From Limnochorda sp. L945t (GTDB lineage: Bacteria > Bacillota > Limnochordia > Limnochordales > Geochordaceae), in contig NZ_CP141615.1 in assembly GCF_035593305.1 (NCBI RefSeq), positions 496,001 to 560,000 of the forward strand: a stretch of 64,000 bases of DNA, in the 5' to 3' direction. The translations under genes were made by a program, and so were the position numbers. Each line of letters opens with the position of its first letter. Within the stretch, counting starts at the first letter, position 1. A model generated the notes under the pieces. The model had not been told where the DNA came from. It searched no databases and was given only the letters and a program-made list of their open reading frames with translations. This document shows, one piece after another, positions 17,285-25,588 of this stretch.

Positions 17285-17779
17285 TTGGAGCTCAACACGA
17301 CGCGTTTCGGGGTCATCGAGGTGGATCCGGCCCGGATCATCACCTTTCCCCGGGGGTTCATCGGCTTTCCCTCGTGGCGACGGTTCGTGCTGTTGCCCCA
17401 CGGCACGGGCGGCGACTCTCCGTTCTGGGTGCTGCAGTCGGCCGAGGATCCGGACCTGGCCTTCGTGGTCGTCGATCCCCGCCACGTCTACCCGGGGTAC
17501 GTGGCCCGGGTACCCGCCTCCCATCTCGCCGAGATCGGCATCGACGGCCTCAACGACGTGGATCGCGCCGTGGTGCTGGCGCTGGTGACGCTCCGGCCCG
17601 GCACCAGGGAGGCGACGGCCAACTTGAAGGCGCCGCTGGTGATCAACCCTTCCACCCGCCAGGGGCTTCAGGTCATTCTCGACGGCGCCGAGTATGCCAT
17701 CCGGCATCCCATTTTCCCGCACGACGCACGCATGGCCAGCCAGAAGGAGACCCAACCGGCTCTGGTGACGACCGACTAA
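17285..17779 (+). CDS. fliW: FliW, flagellar assembly factor and CsrA antagonist
   Basis: 164 residues. FliW binds flagellin and, when flagellin runs low, releases to bind and block CsrA. The family core is present: TTRFGVIEVDPARIITFPRG (about 6-25), GFIGFPSWRRFVLLPH, SPFWVLQSAEDPDLAFVVVD, and the end ATANLKAPLVINPSTRQGLQ. The first in-frame start is the TTG at 17285 (no ATG or GTG exists upstream in the frame back to the flgL stop); a run of G lies 8-14 bases before it. Grouped here with csrA as usual, though the order is flgK-csrA-flgL-fliW. The 164-residue length fits the family (about 130-170). Confidence 0.9.
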   Translation: MELNTTRFGVIEVDPARIITFPRGFIGFPSWRRFVLLPHGTGGDSPFWVLQSAEDPDLAFVVVDPRHVYPGYVARVPASHLAEIGIDGLNDVDRAVVLALVTLRPGTREATANLKAPLVINPSTRQGLQVILDGAEYAIRHPIFPHDARMASQKETQPALVTTD

Positions 17780-17828
17780 CGTCAGTCCGAGGCGGCGCGC
17801 GCCGGGGCGGTCGTCGGGGTGATGGAGG

Positions 17829-18113
17829 GTGGAGGACGACCGGCTTCTGGCGATTCACGAAGAGATCGTCCAGGTGCTGCTCCAGCAAGACGCGAGTTAC
17901 GCACGGCCCATGCCGTCGTGGGAGCTGGCGCGGCTGCTCAACGTGGCGCCCTCGTACGTGCGCGAGCAGGTAGGCGTGCTCCGGCGCCATCGCCTGGTCA
18001 GCGTCCGGCGGGGCCGGGGCGGGGGGTACTACCTGAGCCCGGCCAACCGCCAGCGCCATCATGCGAGGATGCGCCGGAGCGCGCCCGGGACGACGACGGG
18101 CCCGGCCAACTAG
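17829..18113 (+). CDS. mini winged-helix protein, Rrf2-like, in the flagellar/chemotaxis run
   Basis: 94 residues, not recognised as a named flagellar or chemotaxis gene. Residues 25-70 look like a winged HTH: MPSWELARLLNVAPSYVREQ, then VGVLRRHRLVSVRRGRGGGY, where RGRGGGYYLS is the wing seen in Rrf2-family regulators. Unlike Rrf2 proteins it lacks the C-terminal dimer helix and cysteine cluster, and ends in an Arg/Thr-rich tail. Start GTG 17829 has a GGAGGG-type site overlapping. It sits 50 bases after fliW and 36 before cheW. The position suggests it tunes this operon or a late class of motility genes; this is inference. A chance frame is unlikely given the domain match. Confidence 0.7.
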   Translation: MEDDRLLAIHEEIVQVLLQQDASYARPMPSWELARLLNVAPSYVREQVGVLRRHRLVSVRRGRGGGYYLSPANRQRHHARMRRSAPGTTTGPAN

Positions 18114-18149
18114 AGGTCCGGAGCCAATCTCGGCCTTCCGAGGAATCCT

Positions 18150-18800
18150 GTGGAAAGTGTCGAAAGGGTGGGTTTAGCGATGGCGGGCCGCACGAGCACG
18201 CCGGCAGCAGGGGCGAAGGAGAAGGTGCAGCCGGACGAGGAGCGCCAGCTGGTGGTCTTCCAGCTCGGCCCGGAGTCGTACGGCGTCGAGATCGGTTGGG
18301 TACGGGAGATCATCATGCTCCAGGACGTGACCCGCGTCCCCGGAGCGCCCGACTTCGTCGAGGGAGTCATCAACCTGCGAGGCCACGTCATCCCCGTGAT
18401 CGACCTGCGCAAGCGGTTCGCCTTACCCGCATCCAGCGACCCCCGGCGCACCCGGATCATGGTGGTGGACGTGTCCCCGCACGCGCTGGGCCTGGTGGTG
18501 GACGCGGTCAACGAGGTGCTGAGGGTGCAGGAGCGGGCCATCGAGCCGGCAGGCAGCGTGCTGGCCGGCATCGACTCGGCGTTCGTCTCGGGCGTGGCCA
18601 AGCTGGAGGGGCGCCTGGTCATCCTCCTCGATCTCGAGAAGCTGCTCAAGGCGAGCGAGGTCAAAGCCCTCGACCAGGTCCAGGCCCGGATCGAAGACGG
18701 CGACCAGGAGGGGGACGTCGCCACGCAGGCGTCCCAGGAAGGGCCACGGCCTGCCGCGGAGGTGTCCCATGCCAGCCGAACGGATCCTGAGCCAGCATGA
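18150..18800 (+). CDS. cheW: CheW-type coupling protein
   Basis: 216 residues. CheW links chemoreceptors to the kinase CheA at the inner membrane. The fold is clear from about 32 to 175: LVVFQLGPESYGVEIGWVRE, then IIMLQDVTRVPGAPDFVEGV, INLRGHVIPVIDLRKRF with the receptor-binding Arg, and a KLLKASEV end. It has an extra 30 residues at the front and a 45-residue acidic, Gln-rich tail. GTG 18150 (AGGA, 5-base spacer) or ATG 18180 are both possible starts; I chose the first. The end overlaps fliM by 32 bases. With a single CheW in the window it presumably serves the CheA below. Confidence 0.9.
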   Translation: MESVERVGLAMAGRTSTPAAGAKEKVQPDEERQLVVFQLGPESYGVEIGWVREIIMLQDVTRVPGAPDFVEGVINLRGHVIPVIDLRKRFALPASSDPRRTRIMVVDVSPHALGLVVDAVNEVLRVQERAIEPAGSVLAGIDSAFVSGVAKLEGRLVILLDLEKLLKASEVKALDQVQARIEDGDQEGDVATQASQEGPRPAAEVSHASRTDPEPA

Positions 18801-19854
18801 AATCGACGAGCTGATCCGGGATCTCGCCTCGGAGCAAGGCGCTGCCGAAGCGGAGGTGGCCCGCACCCTCCCGGCGTCTTCCGCGGGGGGTGCGGTGCCT
18901 TACGACTTCCGCAGGCCTTCCAAGTTCTCCCGGGATCAGCTTCGCTCGGTGGAGCGCATCCACCAGCAGTTCGGCCGGCTGCTGGGCATCCTGCTGGGCG
19001 CTCGGCTGCGCACGGACCTCTCGGCCCGGGTGGTGTCGGTACAGCAGCTCACGTACGGGGAGTTCATCCGGTCGGTGCCCAACCCGTCGTTGCTCGGGGT
19101 GCTCGACTTCGGGCAGAGCGGCGACCGGGTGGTGCTGCAGCTCAGCCTGGAGATGGCCCTGGGGATCTACGAGCGGCTGGCAGGAGGCTCCGGGTCGTCG
19201 CCCTCGGTGAGCGGCCGGGAGCCGACCGACATCGAACTCCACGTGCTGCGCCGGCAAGTGATGGGGGTCGTGGCGGACGCCTATCGCCAGGCGTGGGCGA
19301 CGCTGCAGGCGATGCCGATGACCATCCGGGACCTGGAGACCAACCCGACCTACGTCAACTTGGTCCTCGACCAGGACACGGTGCTCTGGATCGCGCTCGA
19401 GGTCCAGATCGACCAGATGACCGACTCCATCAATTTGTGCTTGCCGTACTCGGCTCTCGAGCCGTTGCTGCCCAAGCTGTCCAACGAGTATTTACTGCGG
19501 GCGCAGGGTAAGCCGCAGGCCCGCGACCGGGAGCGCCTCGAACAGCTGCTCCGGGACACCAAGGTGCCCCTGCAGGCGGTGCTGGGGAAGGTCGATCTGG
19601 AGATCCGAGAGTTGCTGGACCTGCGGGTGGGCGACGTATTGGTACTGGACACCGGAATCCACGACGAGGTGCACCTGTACGTGGCAGACCGGCCCAAGTT
19701 CAGCGGCTTCGTCGGGCGGGTCGGCGAGCGGCTGGCCGTCCAGTTGACGGGGCCTGCCCGAGAGGCATCCGAACCATTCGACCTGGACGACCCCGAGGCA
19801 GCCGAACCGGCACAACCAGGAGAAGGAGCACAAGACGACGATGCCTCCCGCTGA
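18769..19854 (+). CDS. fliM: FliM, flagellar motor switch protein
   Basis: 361 residues; the C-ring protein that binds phospho-CheY and reverses the motor. The N-terminal LSQHEIDELIRDL is the conserved CheY-binding segment, followed by the middle domain (YDFRRPSKFSRDQLRSVERI, about 45-64, and PNPSLLGVLDFGQSGDRVVL) and the C-terminal SpoA domain (VPLQAVLGKVDLEIRELLDL, then VGDVLVLDT). The acidic tail (DLDDPEAAEPAQPGEG) is longer than usual. ATG 18769 sits 5 bases after GGAGGTG. The next gene starts 14 bases before the fliM stop, so fliM and fliY are coupled. Confidence 0.93.
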   Translation: MPAERILSQHEIDELIRDLASEQGAAEAEVARTLPASSAGGAVPYDFRRPSKFSRDQLRSVERIHQQFGRLLGILLGARLRTDLSARVVSVQQLTYGEFIRSVPNPSLLGVLDFGQSGDRVVLQLSLEMALGIYERLAGGSGSSPSVSGREPTDIELHVLRRQVMGVVADAYRQAWATLQAMPMTIRDLETNPTYVNLVLDQDTVLWIALEVQIDQMTDSINLCLPYSALEPLLPKLSNEYLLRAQGKPQARDRERLEQLLRDTKVPLQAVLGKVDLEIRELLDLRVGDVLVLDTGIHDEVHLYVADRPKFSGFVGRVGERLAVQLTGPAREASEPFDLDDPEAAEPAQPGEGAQDDDASR

Positions 19855-20920
19855 ACTCGACCTCACCAACGAAGAACGCGAGGCGCTCGAAACCGTCGTA
19901 TGCCACGCCATGCGAGCCTCCGTGGACGCGCTGTCCGACCTCGTGTTGCGGACCACGCACCTGGGCAAGCCCGAACTGGAGGCCGTCACCTGGGACGATC
20001 TCACGGTCGGGCCGCCGGAACCGATGGTCGTGGTCCGGGTGCAGTACCTGTCGGGCGTGCTGGGCAGCAACCTGCTGCTCCTGAGCCCCGACGACGCGAG
20101 CCGCATGGCCTCTTTGATGATGGGGGAAGAGCAGCCGGTGGCCGCCCCGCTCGACGAGCTGCGGTTGAGCGCCATCTCCGAGGCGGTCAACCAGATGGTC
20201 GGGGCGGCGGCCACGGCGCTGTCGGACTTGCTCGAGCGGCGCATCGAGATCAGCCCGCCGGCGACCCTCCTGCGGCCGCTCTCTCCGGATGCCGCTTCCC
20301 TGCTGCCCAACGGCGAGCCGGGGCTGCGGCTCGTACGGGTGACCTTCCCGGTGGACATCGAGGACGACGCGGTGGGCGACATCGAGACCCGGGTGATCCA
20401 GCTGTTTCCCGGGACATTCGTGCGGCAGCTGGTCGGGGAGTACCTGAGCACCAAAGAGGCCCCATCGGCCACGGCGGCCCCCGCTGCTCAGCCGGCCGGG
20501 GACGCCCGGCCCGCCGCGCCTGCCGCCTCGGCTCCGGTGGCGGCGGCGGCTCCGGCGGGCCCCACCCGCAAGGCGGCGCAGGAGGACGCGACCCCGTGGC
20601 GGGCGCAGGCGCTGGGAGAGCCGCCTCGCCAGGCCGCAGGCGTGCCCGAGGAGGACCCGGACCGCATCTCCTTCGACGTGCTCCGCCGGGTGACCGTTCC
20701 GGTCACTGTCCGGCTCGGCCAGGCCAGTCTCTCCCTGTACGAGGTGTTGGGCCTTACGCGGGGCGCCGTCGTCCCGCTGGACGCCACCGAGGGGCAGCCG
20801 GTCGATGTGCTCGTCTCGGGCACGCTGGTGGCCCGCGGCGAGGTGGTCGTGGTGCGCGAGCGCTTCGGCGTGCGCATCACCGAGCTGGTGCGTCCCGACA
20901 CCGCACAGGGAGGGGCCTGA
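19841..20920 (+). CDS. fliY: FliY/FliN-type switch protein with CheC-like phosphatase domain
   Basis: 359 residues. Combines an N-terminal CheC-like domain (about 10-210) with a C-terminal FliN/SpoA domain (about 280-355, VTVPVTVRLGQASLSLYEVL and VVPLDA). In the CheC-like half the second active-site motif is intact (ISEAVNQMVGAAATALS, with Glu and Asn), while the first is degenerate. A roughly 70-residue Ala/Pro-rich linker, the lowest-complexity stretch of the operon (about 203-275), joins them. FliY dephosphorylates CheY-P at the switch in Bacillus and Thermotoga. Start ATG 19841 has GGAGAAGGAG upstream. It overlaps the end of fliM. Confidence 0.9.
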   Translation: MPPAELDLTNEEREALETVVCHAMRASVDALSDLVLRTTHLGKPELEAVTWDDLTVGPPEPMVVVRVQYLSGVLGSNLLLLSPDDASRMASLMMGEEQPVAAPLDELRLSAISEAVNQMVGAAATALSDLLERRIEISPPATLLRPLSPDAASLLPNGEPGLRLVRVTFPVDIEDDAVGDIETRVIQLFPGTFVRQLVGEYLSTKEAPSATAAPAAQPAGDARPAAPAASAPVAAAAPAGPTRKAAQEDATPWRAQALGEPPRQAAGVPEEDPDRISFDVLRRVTVPVTVRLGQASLSLYEVLGLTRGAVVPLDATEGQPVDVLVSGTLVARGEVVVVRERFGVRITELVRPDTAQGGA

Positions 20921-20927
20921 ACGGACG

Positions 20928-22862
20928 ATGGCGGCCGAAAACTCCGAGGAGATGCGGGCGCTCTTCGTCGACGAGGCGAGGGAGCGCGTGCAAGCCCTCA
21001 ACGAAGGGTTGCTGCAGTACGAAGGGGGCTCGGCCGACGACCCGTCGGTGCTGCAGGAGATCTTCCGGGCCGTGCACACCATCAAGGGCATGGCAGGCAC
21101 GATGGGGTACGAGCCGATGGTCGAGCTCTCCCACGCCCTGGAATCCGTCTTTGACGAGCTCAGGTCGGCTCCGTCGGCGCGCCCGCCCGAGGAGACCTTC
21201 GACCTGCTCTTCTCGGCCGCTTCGGCGCTCGAGACGATGGTCGAGACCGTGGCGAGCGGGGGCAACCTCGACGCTCCCGATCCCTCCTGGCAGGCGCTCA
21301 CGCAGGCGCTGCGGCAGGCGAGCCGGTCAGGGGGCACCGCGGTGCCGTCTTCTGCGGCCCGGGCGGCCGCGGAGGTAGGCCACACCGCCGTCCCGGCGGG
21401 CACGACGCTGTACTCCGTCGAGGTCAGGCTGGATCCCCACTGCTCGTGGAAAGGCCCGCGGGCCTACACGGTGCTGCGGGCGCTCGAGGCGTTCGGCCCG
21501 ATCGTGTCCACGCAGCCGCCGCGCCAGGCGCTGGAGGCAGAACAGTTCGACGACCGGTTCGTCGTGCTGCTGGCCACCCACGAGCCGCGCTCGCGCGTCG
21601 AGGCGGCCGCGCTGGGCGTGAGCGAAGTGCGGGCGGCCGTGGTGACCGAGGTGCCGGCGTCGACCAACGGCAGCGCGTCCTCTGCGATCCGGCTGACCAA
21701 GTCGCCGGGCGCTGCTTTGTCCCCGGAGTCGACGGTGCGCGTGGAGACCGCGCGGCTCGACGCGCTCGTCGAGCTCGTCGGCGAACTGGTCGTGAGCGCG
21801 AGCCAGATCGAGGATCGTTACCAGCAGGGCCAGATGCCCGAGGAATCTCACGTGGACAAGCTAGGCCGGGTGACGGCCGACTTGCAGCACGCCGTCATGA
21901 GGCTGCGGATGGTGCCGCTTCGCCAGGTGTTCAGCCGCTTCCCTCGCTCGGTGCGGGACCTGGCCCGAGCTCTGGGCAAGCAGGTGGAGTTCATCGTCGA
22001 GGGAGAAGAGACGGAGCTCGACCGCTCCATCGTCAATGCCATCGGGGAGCCGCTGCTCCACCTCATCCGCAACGCGGTGGACCACGGCATCGAACCTCCC
22101 GAGGAACGCCGCAAGGCCGGGAAGCCGGCTTCGGGGAGGATCCGCCTTTCGGCCCGGCACGAGGGTAACGGCGTGATCGTGGAGCTGGAGGACGACGGAG
22201 CCGGCATCGACGTGGAACGCATCCGGCGCAAGGCCATCGACTCTGGCCGGCTTTCCGCCCAGGAGGCGGCCTCCATGCCGGCCGAGCAGCTCATCCAGCT
22301 CATCTTCGAGCCCGGCTTCAGCACGGCCAAGCAGGTGACGGACGTCTCCGGCAGGGGCGTCGGGATGGACGCGGCCAAGGCGGTCATCGAGTCGCTGGGA
22401 GGGCGGCTGGTGGTCGAGACCCGGCGCGGGTACGGCACCCGCTGCATCGTGCGGCTGCCGCTGACGCTGGCCATCATCCGGGCCCTCCTGGTGGAGGCCG
22501 GCGGCCAGCTCTTGGGGCTTCCCAGCGAGGCGGTCCAGAGCATCGAAAGCGTCGACGACTCCCACACGGAGACGGTGCGCGGGCAGCGGGTCTTGCGCTA
22601 CCGGGATCGGCTGGTGCCGCTGGTCTCCCTCCAGGAGAAGTTGGATTTGCCCCCATCGGATGACGATAAGAAGAGTAGGCTGGCGGTCGTGCTCAGCACC
22701 GGCAGCCGCTACGTGGCGCTCTTGCTGCCGCGGGTGGTGGGCTTGCAGGATCTGGTGATCCGTTCGCTGGGCGGCTACCTGAAGGTGCCGGGAGTGGCGG
22801 GCGCGGCCATCCTGGGAAGCGGCCGCATTGCCCTCATCCTGGACCCGCTGTGGCTGGTGTAA
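20928..22862 (+). CDS. cheA: CheA, chemotaxis histidine kinase
   Basis: 644 residues; receives receptor signals and phosphorylates CheY and CheB. The domains run in standard order: Hpt (P1, about 5-120) with the phosphoacceptor His50 in VHTIKGMAGTMG; a P2-type CheY-binding domain (about 160-240); the P3 dimerisation helix (VETARLDALVELVGELVV); P4 kinase with HLIRNAVDHGIEPPEERR (N box) and DDGAGID; and a CheW-like P5 regulatory domain (about 505-640). The ATG at 20928 follows GGGAGGGG; the extended frame upstream is the shadow of fliY. The P2 region is longer than in Bacillus. Located directly after the switch genes, as in other Bacillota. Confidence 0.94.
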   Translation: MAAENSEEMRALFVDEARERVQALNEGLLQYEGGSADDPSVLQEIFRAVHTIKGMAGTMGYEPMVELSHALESVFDELRSAPSARPPEETFDLLFSAASALETMVETVASGGNLDAPDPSWQALTQALRQASRSGGTAVPSSAARAAAEVGHTAVPAGTTLYSVEVRLDPHCSWKGPRAYTVLRALEAFGPIVSTQPPRQALEAEQFDDRFVVLLATHEPRSRVEAAALGVSEVRAAVVTEVPASTNGSASSAIRLTKSPGAALSPESTVRVETARLDALVELVGELVVSASQIEDRYQQGQMPEESHVDKLGRVTADLQHAVMRLRMVPLRQVFSRFPRSVRDLARALGKQVEFIVEGEETELDRSIVNAIGEPLLHLIRNAVDHGIEPPEERRKAGKPASGRIRLSARHEGNGVIVELEDDGAGIDVERIRRKAIDSGRLSAQEAASMPAEQLIQLIFEPGFSTAKQVTDVSGRGVGMDAAKAVIESLGGRLVVETRRGYGTRCIVRLPLTLAIIRALLVEAGGQLLGLPSEAVQSIESVDDSHTETVRGQRVLRYRDRLVPLVSLQEKLDLPPSDDDKKSRLAVVLSTGSRYVALLLPRVVGLQDLVIRSLGGYLKVPGVAGAAILGSGRIALILDPLWLV

Positions 22863-22894
22863 ATGCGCGTGCGGACGAGGAGGGCAGGCTTCCG

Positions 22895-23260
22895 GTGGGT
22901 GCCAAGCGGATTTTGATTACCGACGACACCGCCTTCATGCGGGTGACGCTACGGCGGGTGCTGGAGAGCAACGGATTCGAGGTGGTCGGCGAGGCCGAGG
23001 ACGGCATGGACGCGGTGCAAAAGTACGTCGAGCTCAAGCCCGACGTGGTGACCATGGACATCACCATGCCCAAGATGGACGGCATCACCGCCATCCGTAA
23101 GATCATGGAGATCGATCCCCAGGCTCGCATCATCGTGTGCAGCGCGATGGGCCAGAAGCCGATGGTCATCGAGGCGCTCAACGCGGGCGCCAAGGACTTC
23201 CTGGTCAAACCGTTCCAGCCGCAACGGGTCCTGGAAGCCATTCAGAAGGTAGGGGGGTAA
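22895..23260 (+). CDS. cheY: CheY, chemotaxis response regulator
   Basis: 121 residues. Phospho-CheY binds FliM and FliY. It has the acidic pair at 10-11 (LITDDTAF), phosphoacceptor Asp55 in VVTMDITMPKMDG, Ser in VCSAMGQKP, and Lys in DFLVKPFQP. GTG 22895 is the preferred start: GAGGAGGGCAGG is 7 bases upstream and the length fits the family. A start 45 bases earlier would put 15 extra residues ahead of the fold and overlap cheA. The TITMPKMDG context and MGQKPMVIEALNAGAKDF helix resemble Bacillus and Thermotoga CheY. Confidence 0.94.
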   Translation: MGAKRILITDDTAFMRVTLRRVLESNGFEVVGEAEDGMDAVQKYVELKPDVVTMDITMPKMDGITAIRKIMEIDPQARIIVCSAMGQKPMVIEALNAGAKDFLVKPFQPQRVLEAIQKVGG

Positions 23261-23269
23261 GCAGGGCTC

Positions 23270-23947
23270 TTGTCGCAGCGATCATCCGGGGGTGGGTTAT
23301 CGGACCTTGAAAAGGATGCGCTGGCGGAGCTCGGCACCATCGGGGCAGGGGGTGCGACGACCGCGCTCTCCCAGATGCTGGGGGATCGGCTCGTCCGCAT
23401 GAGCTCCCCGAGGGTGGAGGTCGTGCCGCTGGCCCACCTCCCCGAGCGCGTGGGTCCTGCCGACGAACTGGCCGCGGCGGTATACGTGCGCCTGGACGGC
23501 GACCTGAAGGGGTCCATGGCGCTGGTGATCCCGGAGGCTGCGGCTCGGTCGCTGCTGCTGGCCATTCTGCCCGAGGATCTTCCAGGCGCTTCGGCGACCA
23601 TTCGCGAGGACGTCCCCATGGGCGAGCGCACCCCTGGCGACATGGCGGCGTCGGCGCTCATGGAGGTCGGCAACATCGTGGTGAGCGCGTACCTCAACGC
23701 GATGAGCGAGATCACCGGGCTGAAGCTGGTGCCGTCGGTCCCTTCGGTGGCGACCGACATGGTGTACGCCCTCATTGCCTCGATCCTGGCGGAGTCCCCG
23801 CCGACCGACGACCAGGTGCTCACCATCGACACCCACTTCGAGACTGAAGGGGCCAGCGTCGGAGGCGAGATGATCTTCCTCCCCGCCGAGGGGCACCTGA
23901 CTCGTCTCCTCGACGCCCTCGGCGTGACGGGCGAGGAATCTTCGTGA
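23270..23947 (+). CDS. cheC: CheC, CheY-P phosphatase with one degenerate active site
   Basis: 225 residues. CheC removes phosphate from CheY and is activated by CheD. Two pseudo-symmetric motifs are normally ExxN. The first here is LAELGTIGAGGATTALSQ, where the usual Asn is Thr; the second, SALMEVGNIVVSAYLNAM, keeps Glu and Asn. So only one catalytic site should work. TTG 23270 is the start (no ATG or GTG is better); an AGGG lies just upstream. The last bases overlap the GTG of cheD. The loss of one centre may lower activity or make the protein mostly a CheD partner; this is inference. Confidence 0.9.
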   Translation: MSQRSSGGGLSDLEKDALAELGTIGAGGATTALSQMLGDRLVRMSSPRVEVVPLAHLPERVGPADELAAAVYVRLDGDLKGSMALVIPEAAARSLLLAILPEDLPGASATIREDVPMGERTPGDMAASALMEVGNIVVSAYLNAMSEITGLKLVPSVPSVATDMVYALIASILAESPPTDDQVLTIDTHFETEGASVGGEMIFLPAEGHLTRLLDALGVTGEESS

Positions 23948-24444
23948 CGGACGTTGCCGGCTCGCTCGGGCTCATCGTGCGCATCGGCGAGATCGAGGTG
24001 GCCCGCTTCACCGGCGTACTGATGGCGCTCGGCCTGGGATCCTGCGTGGGCGTGGCCCTCTACGACCCCTCGACCCGGGTGGCCGGACTCGCACACGTCT
24101 TCCTGCCCTCCAGCCCCAACGGCCACCTGCACGGGGAGCCGCCGGCCCGCTTCGCCGATACCGGAGTCGAGGCCCTCGTGCGGCGGATGGAAGAGGCGGG
24201 GGCCGTCCGCCGCCGCCTGGTGGCTCGCATCGCCGGCGGGGCCCAGCTCTTCTTGCGCAGCGAGGGAGCGGGGCTCGACGTCGGCCGCCGCAACGTGCAG
24301 GCGGTGCGCGAGGCGCTCGCGCGGCTGGCCATCCCCATCGCCGGGGAGGACGTGGGGGGCCACCGGGGCCGGAGCATCCGGCTCTTCGTGGAGACCGGCC
24401 GGGTCCTGGTCAGCACCCTGGGCCTGGGCGCCCGGGAAATCTGA
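23944..24444 (+). CDS. cheD: CheD, receptor glutamine deamidase and CheC partner
   Basis: 166 residues. CheD deamidates glutamines in receptor methylation sites and binds CheC. The catalytic triad is visible: Cys34 in ALGLGSCVGVAL, His51 in GLAHVFLPSS, and Thr in RFADTGVEAL. GTG start overlaps the cheC stop. Gly-rich IAGGAQLF follows. The pairing cheC-cheD is typical. Ordinary otherwise. Confidence 0.93.
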   Translation: MTDVAGSLGLIVRIGEIEVARFTGVLMALGLGSCVGVALYDPSTRVAGLAHVFLPSSPNGHLHGEPPARFADTGVEALVRRMEEAGAVRRRLVARIAGGAQLFLRSEGAGLDVGRRNVQAVREALARLAIPIAGEDVGGHRGRSIRLFVETGRVLVSTLGLGAREI

Positions 24445-24457
24445 GGGGCTGGCAGCG

Positions 24458-25585
24458 TTGGCGGATCAGGCGGGGCGGAGGGGCAGGGCAGGCCTGCGCT
24501 CTCCCGGGGGCCGGCAAGTCCGGGTGGCGGTCGTGGACGACTCGCCGTTCATGCGAGCCTACCTGGCCCGGCTGCTCGAGCAAAGCGGCCGCTTCGAGGT
24601 GGTCGCCGCCGTGGGCACGGGCGAGGCGCTGCTCGACCTCCTGGGATCAGGGCTGAGCGTCGACGTCGTCACGCTCGACGTGGAGATGCCCGGGATGGGT
24701 GGCCTCGAGTGCTTGCGGCGCGTGATGCGCCTGCACCCGACCCCGGTGGTCATGCTCTCCGCCCACACGACCCGCTCGAGTGCCGTCACCCTGGAGGCCC
24801 TTTCCGCAGGCGCGGTCGACTTCGTCCCGAAGCCGGAGCGGCCGGTGACGGCCGGCTCGACCTTCCTGGAAGACCTCGTGGTCCGGCTGGAGCAGGCGGC
24901 GCGCGCTCCGGCCCGGACACTCCAGGAGCTCGCGGCCCGCACGCTGCCCGCCGGCAAGGCGGCCGGACAGCGGGAGGAGCGATCACCGCAAGCCCGCCGG
25001 CCGGCGCAGCGGGTCATCGCCATCGGAGCGTCGACGGGCGGGCCGCGGACGCTGGAGATCGTCATGGCGGGACTCGACCCCGGCCTGCCCGCGGCCGTGC
25101 TGATTACCCAGCACATGCCGCCGGGGTTCACCGCATCGCTCGCCCGGCGCCTGGACGGCCTGGGCCTCCTTCCCGTCCACGAGGCGTGGGAAGGGGCGCC
25201 TCTGCAGGAAGGGGTGGCGTACGTGGCCCCCGGGGGGCTGCACCTGACGGTGGACGAGGACCGGCACGTTCACCTGGACGACGGGCCGCCGGTGCACCAC
25301 GTGCGCCCGGCGGTGGACGTGATGTTGGAGTCGGTGGCCGCCCGCTTCGGGGAGGAGTCGCTGGCGGTCATCCTCACGGGCATGGGTTCCGATGGGGCCC
25401 GTGGGGCGCGAGCCATCAAGGCGGCAGGGGGAGCCTGCATCGTGCAGGAGGAGGGGAGTTGCGTCGTGGCCGGCATGCCGGGTTCGGTGTTGCGGGCGGG
25501 GCTGGCCGACGGAGCGTACCCGCCCGAACGGATCGCCAAGGAGATGCTCCGCTGGGCACTGCAACGTGAACGAAGGGAGTGCTGA
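24458..25585 (+). CDS. cheB: CheB, receptor methylesterase with receiver domain
   Basis: 375 residues. Removes methyl groups from receptors, countering CheR for adaptation. Receiver (about 22-150): VDDSPFMRAYL, Asp74 in VVTLDVEMPGMGG, and VPKPERP with the conserved Lys. The methylesterase domain (about 185-370) has the catalytic Ser192 in IGASTGGPRT, His in TQHMPPGFTASLARRL, and Asp in LTGMGSDGARGARA. The linker (155-185) is Arg/Ala-rich. Start TTG 24458 with a weak GGGGCTGG before it. The chance of it being a CheB-like of another pathway is low given context. Confidence 0.93.
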   Translation: MADQAGRRGRAGLRSPGGRQVRVAVVDDSPFMRAYLARLLEQSGRFEVVAAVGTGEALLDLLGSGLSVDVVTLDVEMPGMGGLECLRRVMRLHPTPVVMLSAHTTRSSAVTLEALSAGAVDFVPKPERPVTAGSTFLEDLVVRLEQAARAPARTLQELAARTLPAGKAAGQREERSPQARRPAQRVIAIGASTGGPRTLEIVMAGLDPGLPAAVLITQHMPPGFTASLARRLDGLGLLPVHEAWEGAPLQEGVAYVAPGGLHLTVDEDRHVHLDDGPPVHHVRPAVDVMLESVAARFGEESLAVILTGMGSDGARGARAIKAAGGACIVQEEGSCVVAGMPGSVLRAGLADGAYPPERIAKEMLRWALQRERREC

Positions 25586-25588
25586 CGT

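Noticed and set aside
22850-22894. Longer CheY starting inside cheA
   Set aside because: The 15 extra residues are outside the receiver fold, and GTG 22895 has the better ribosome site.
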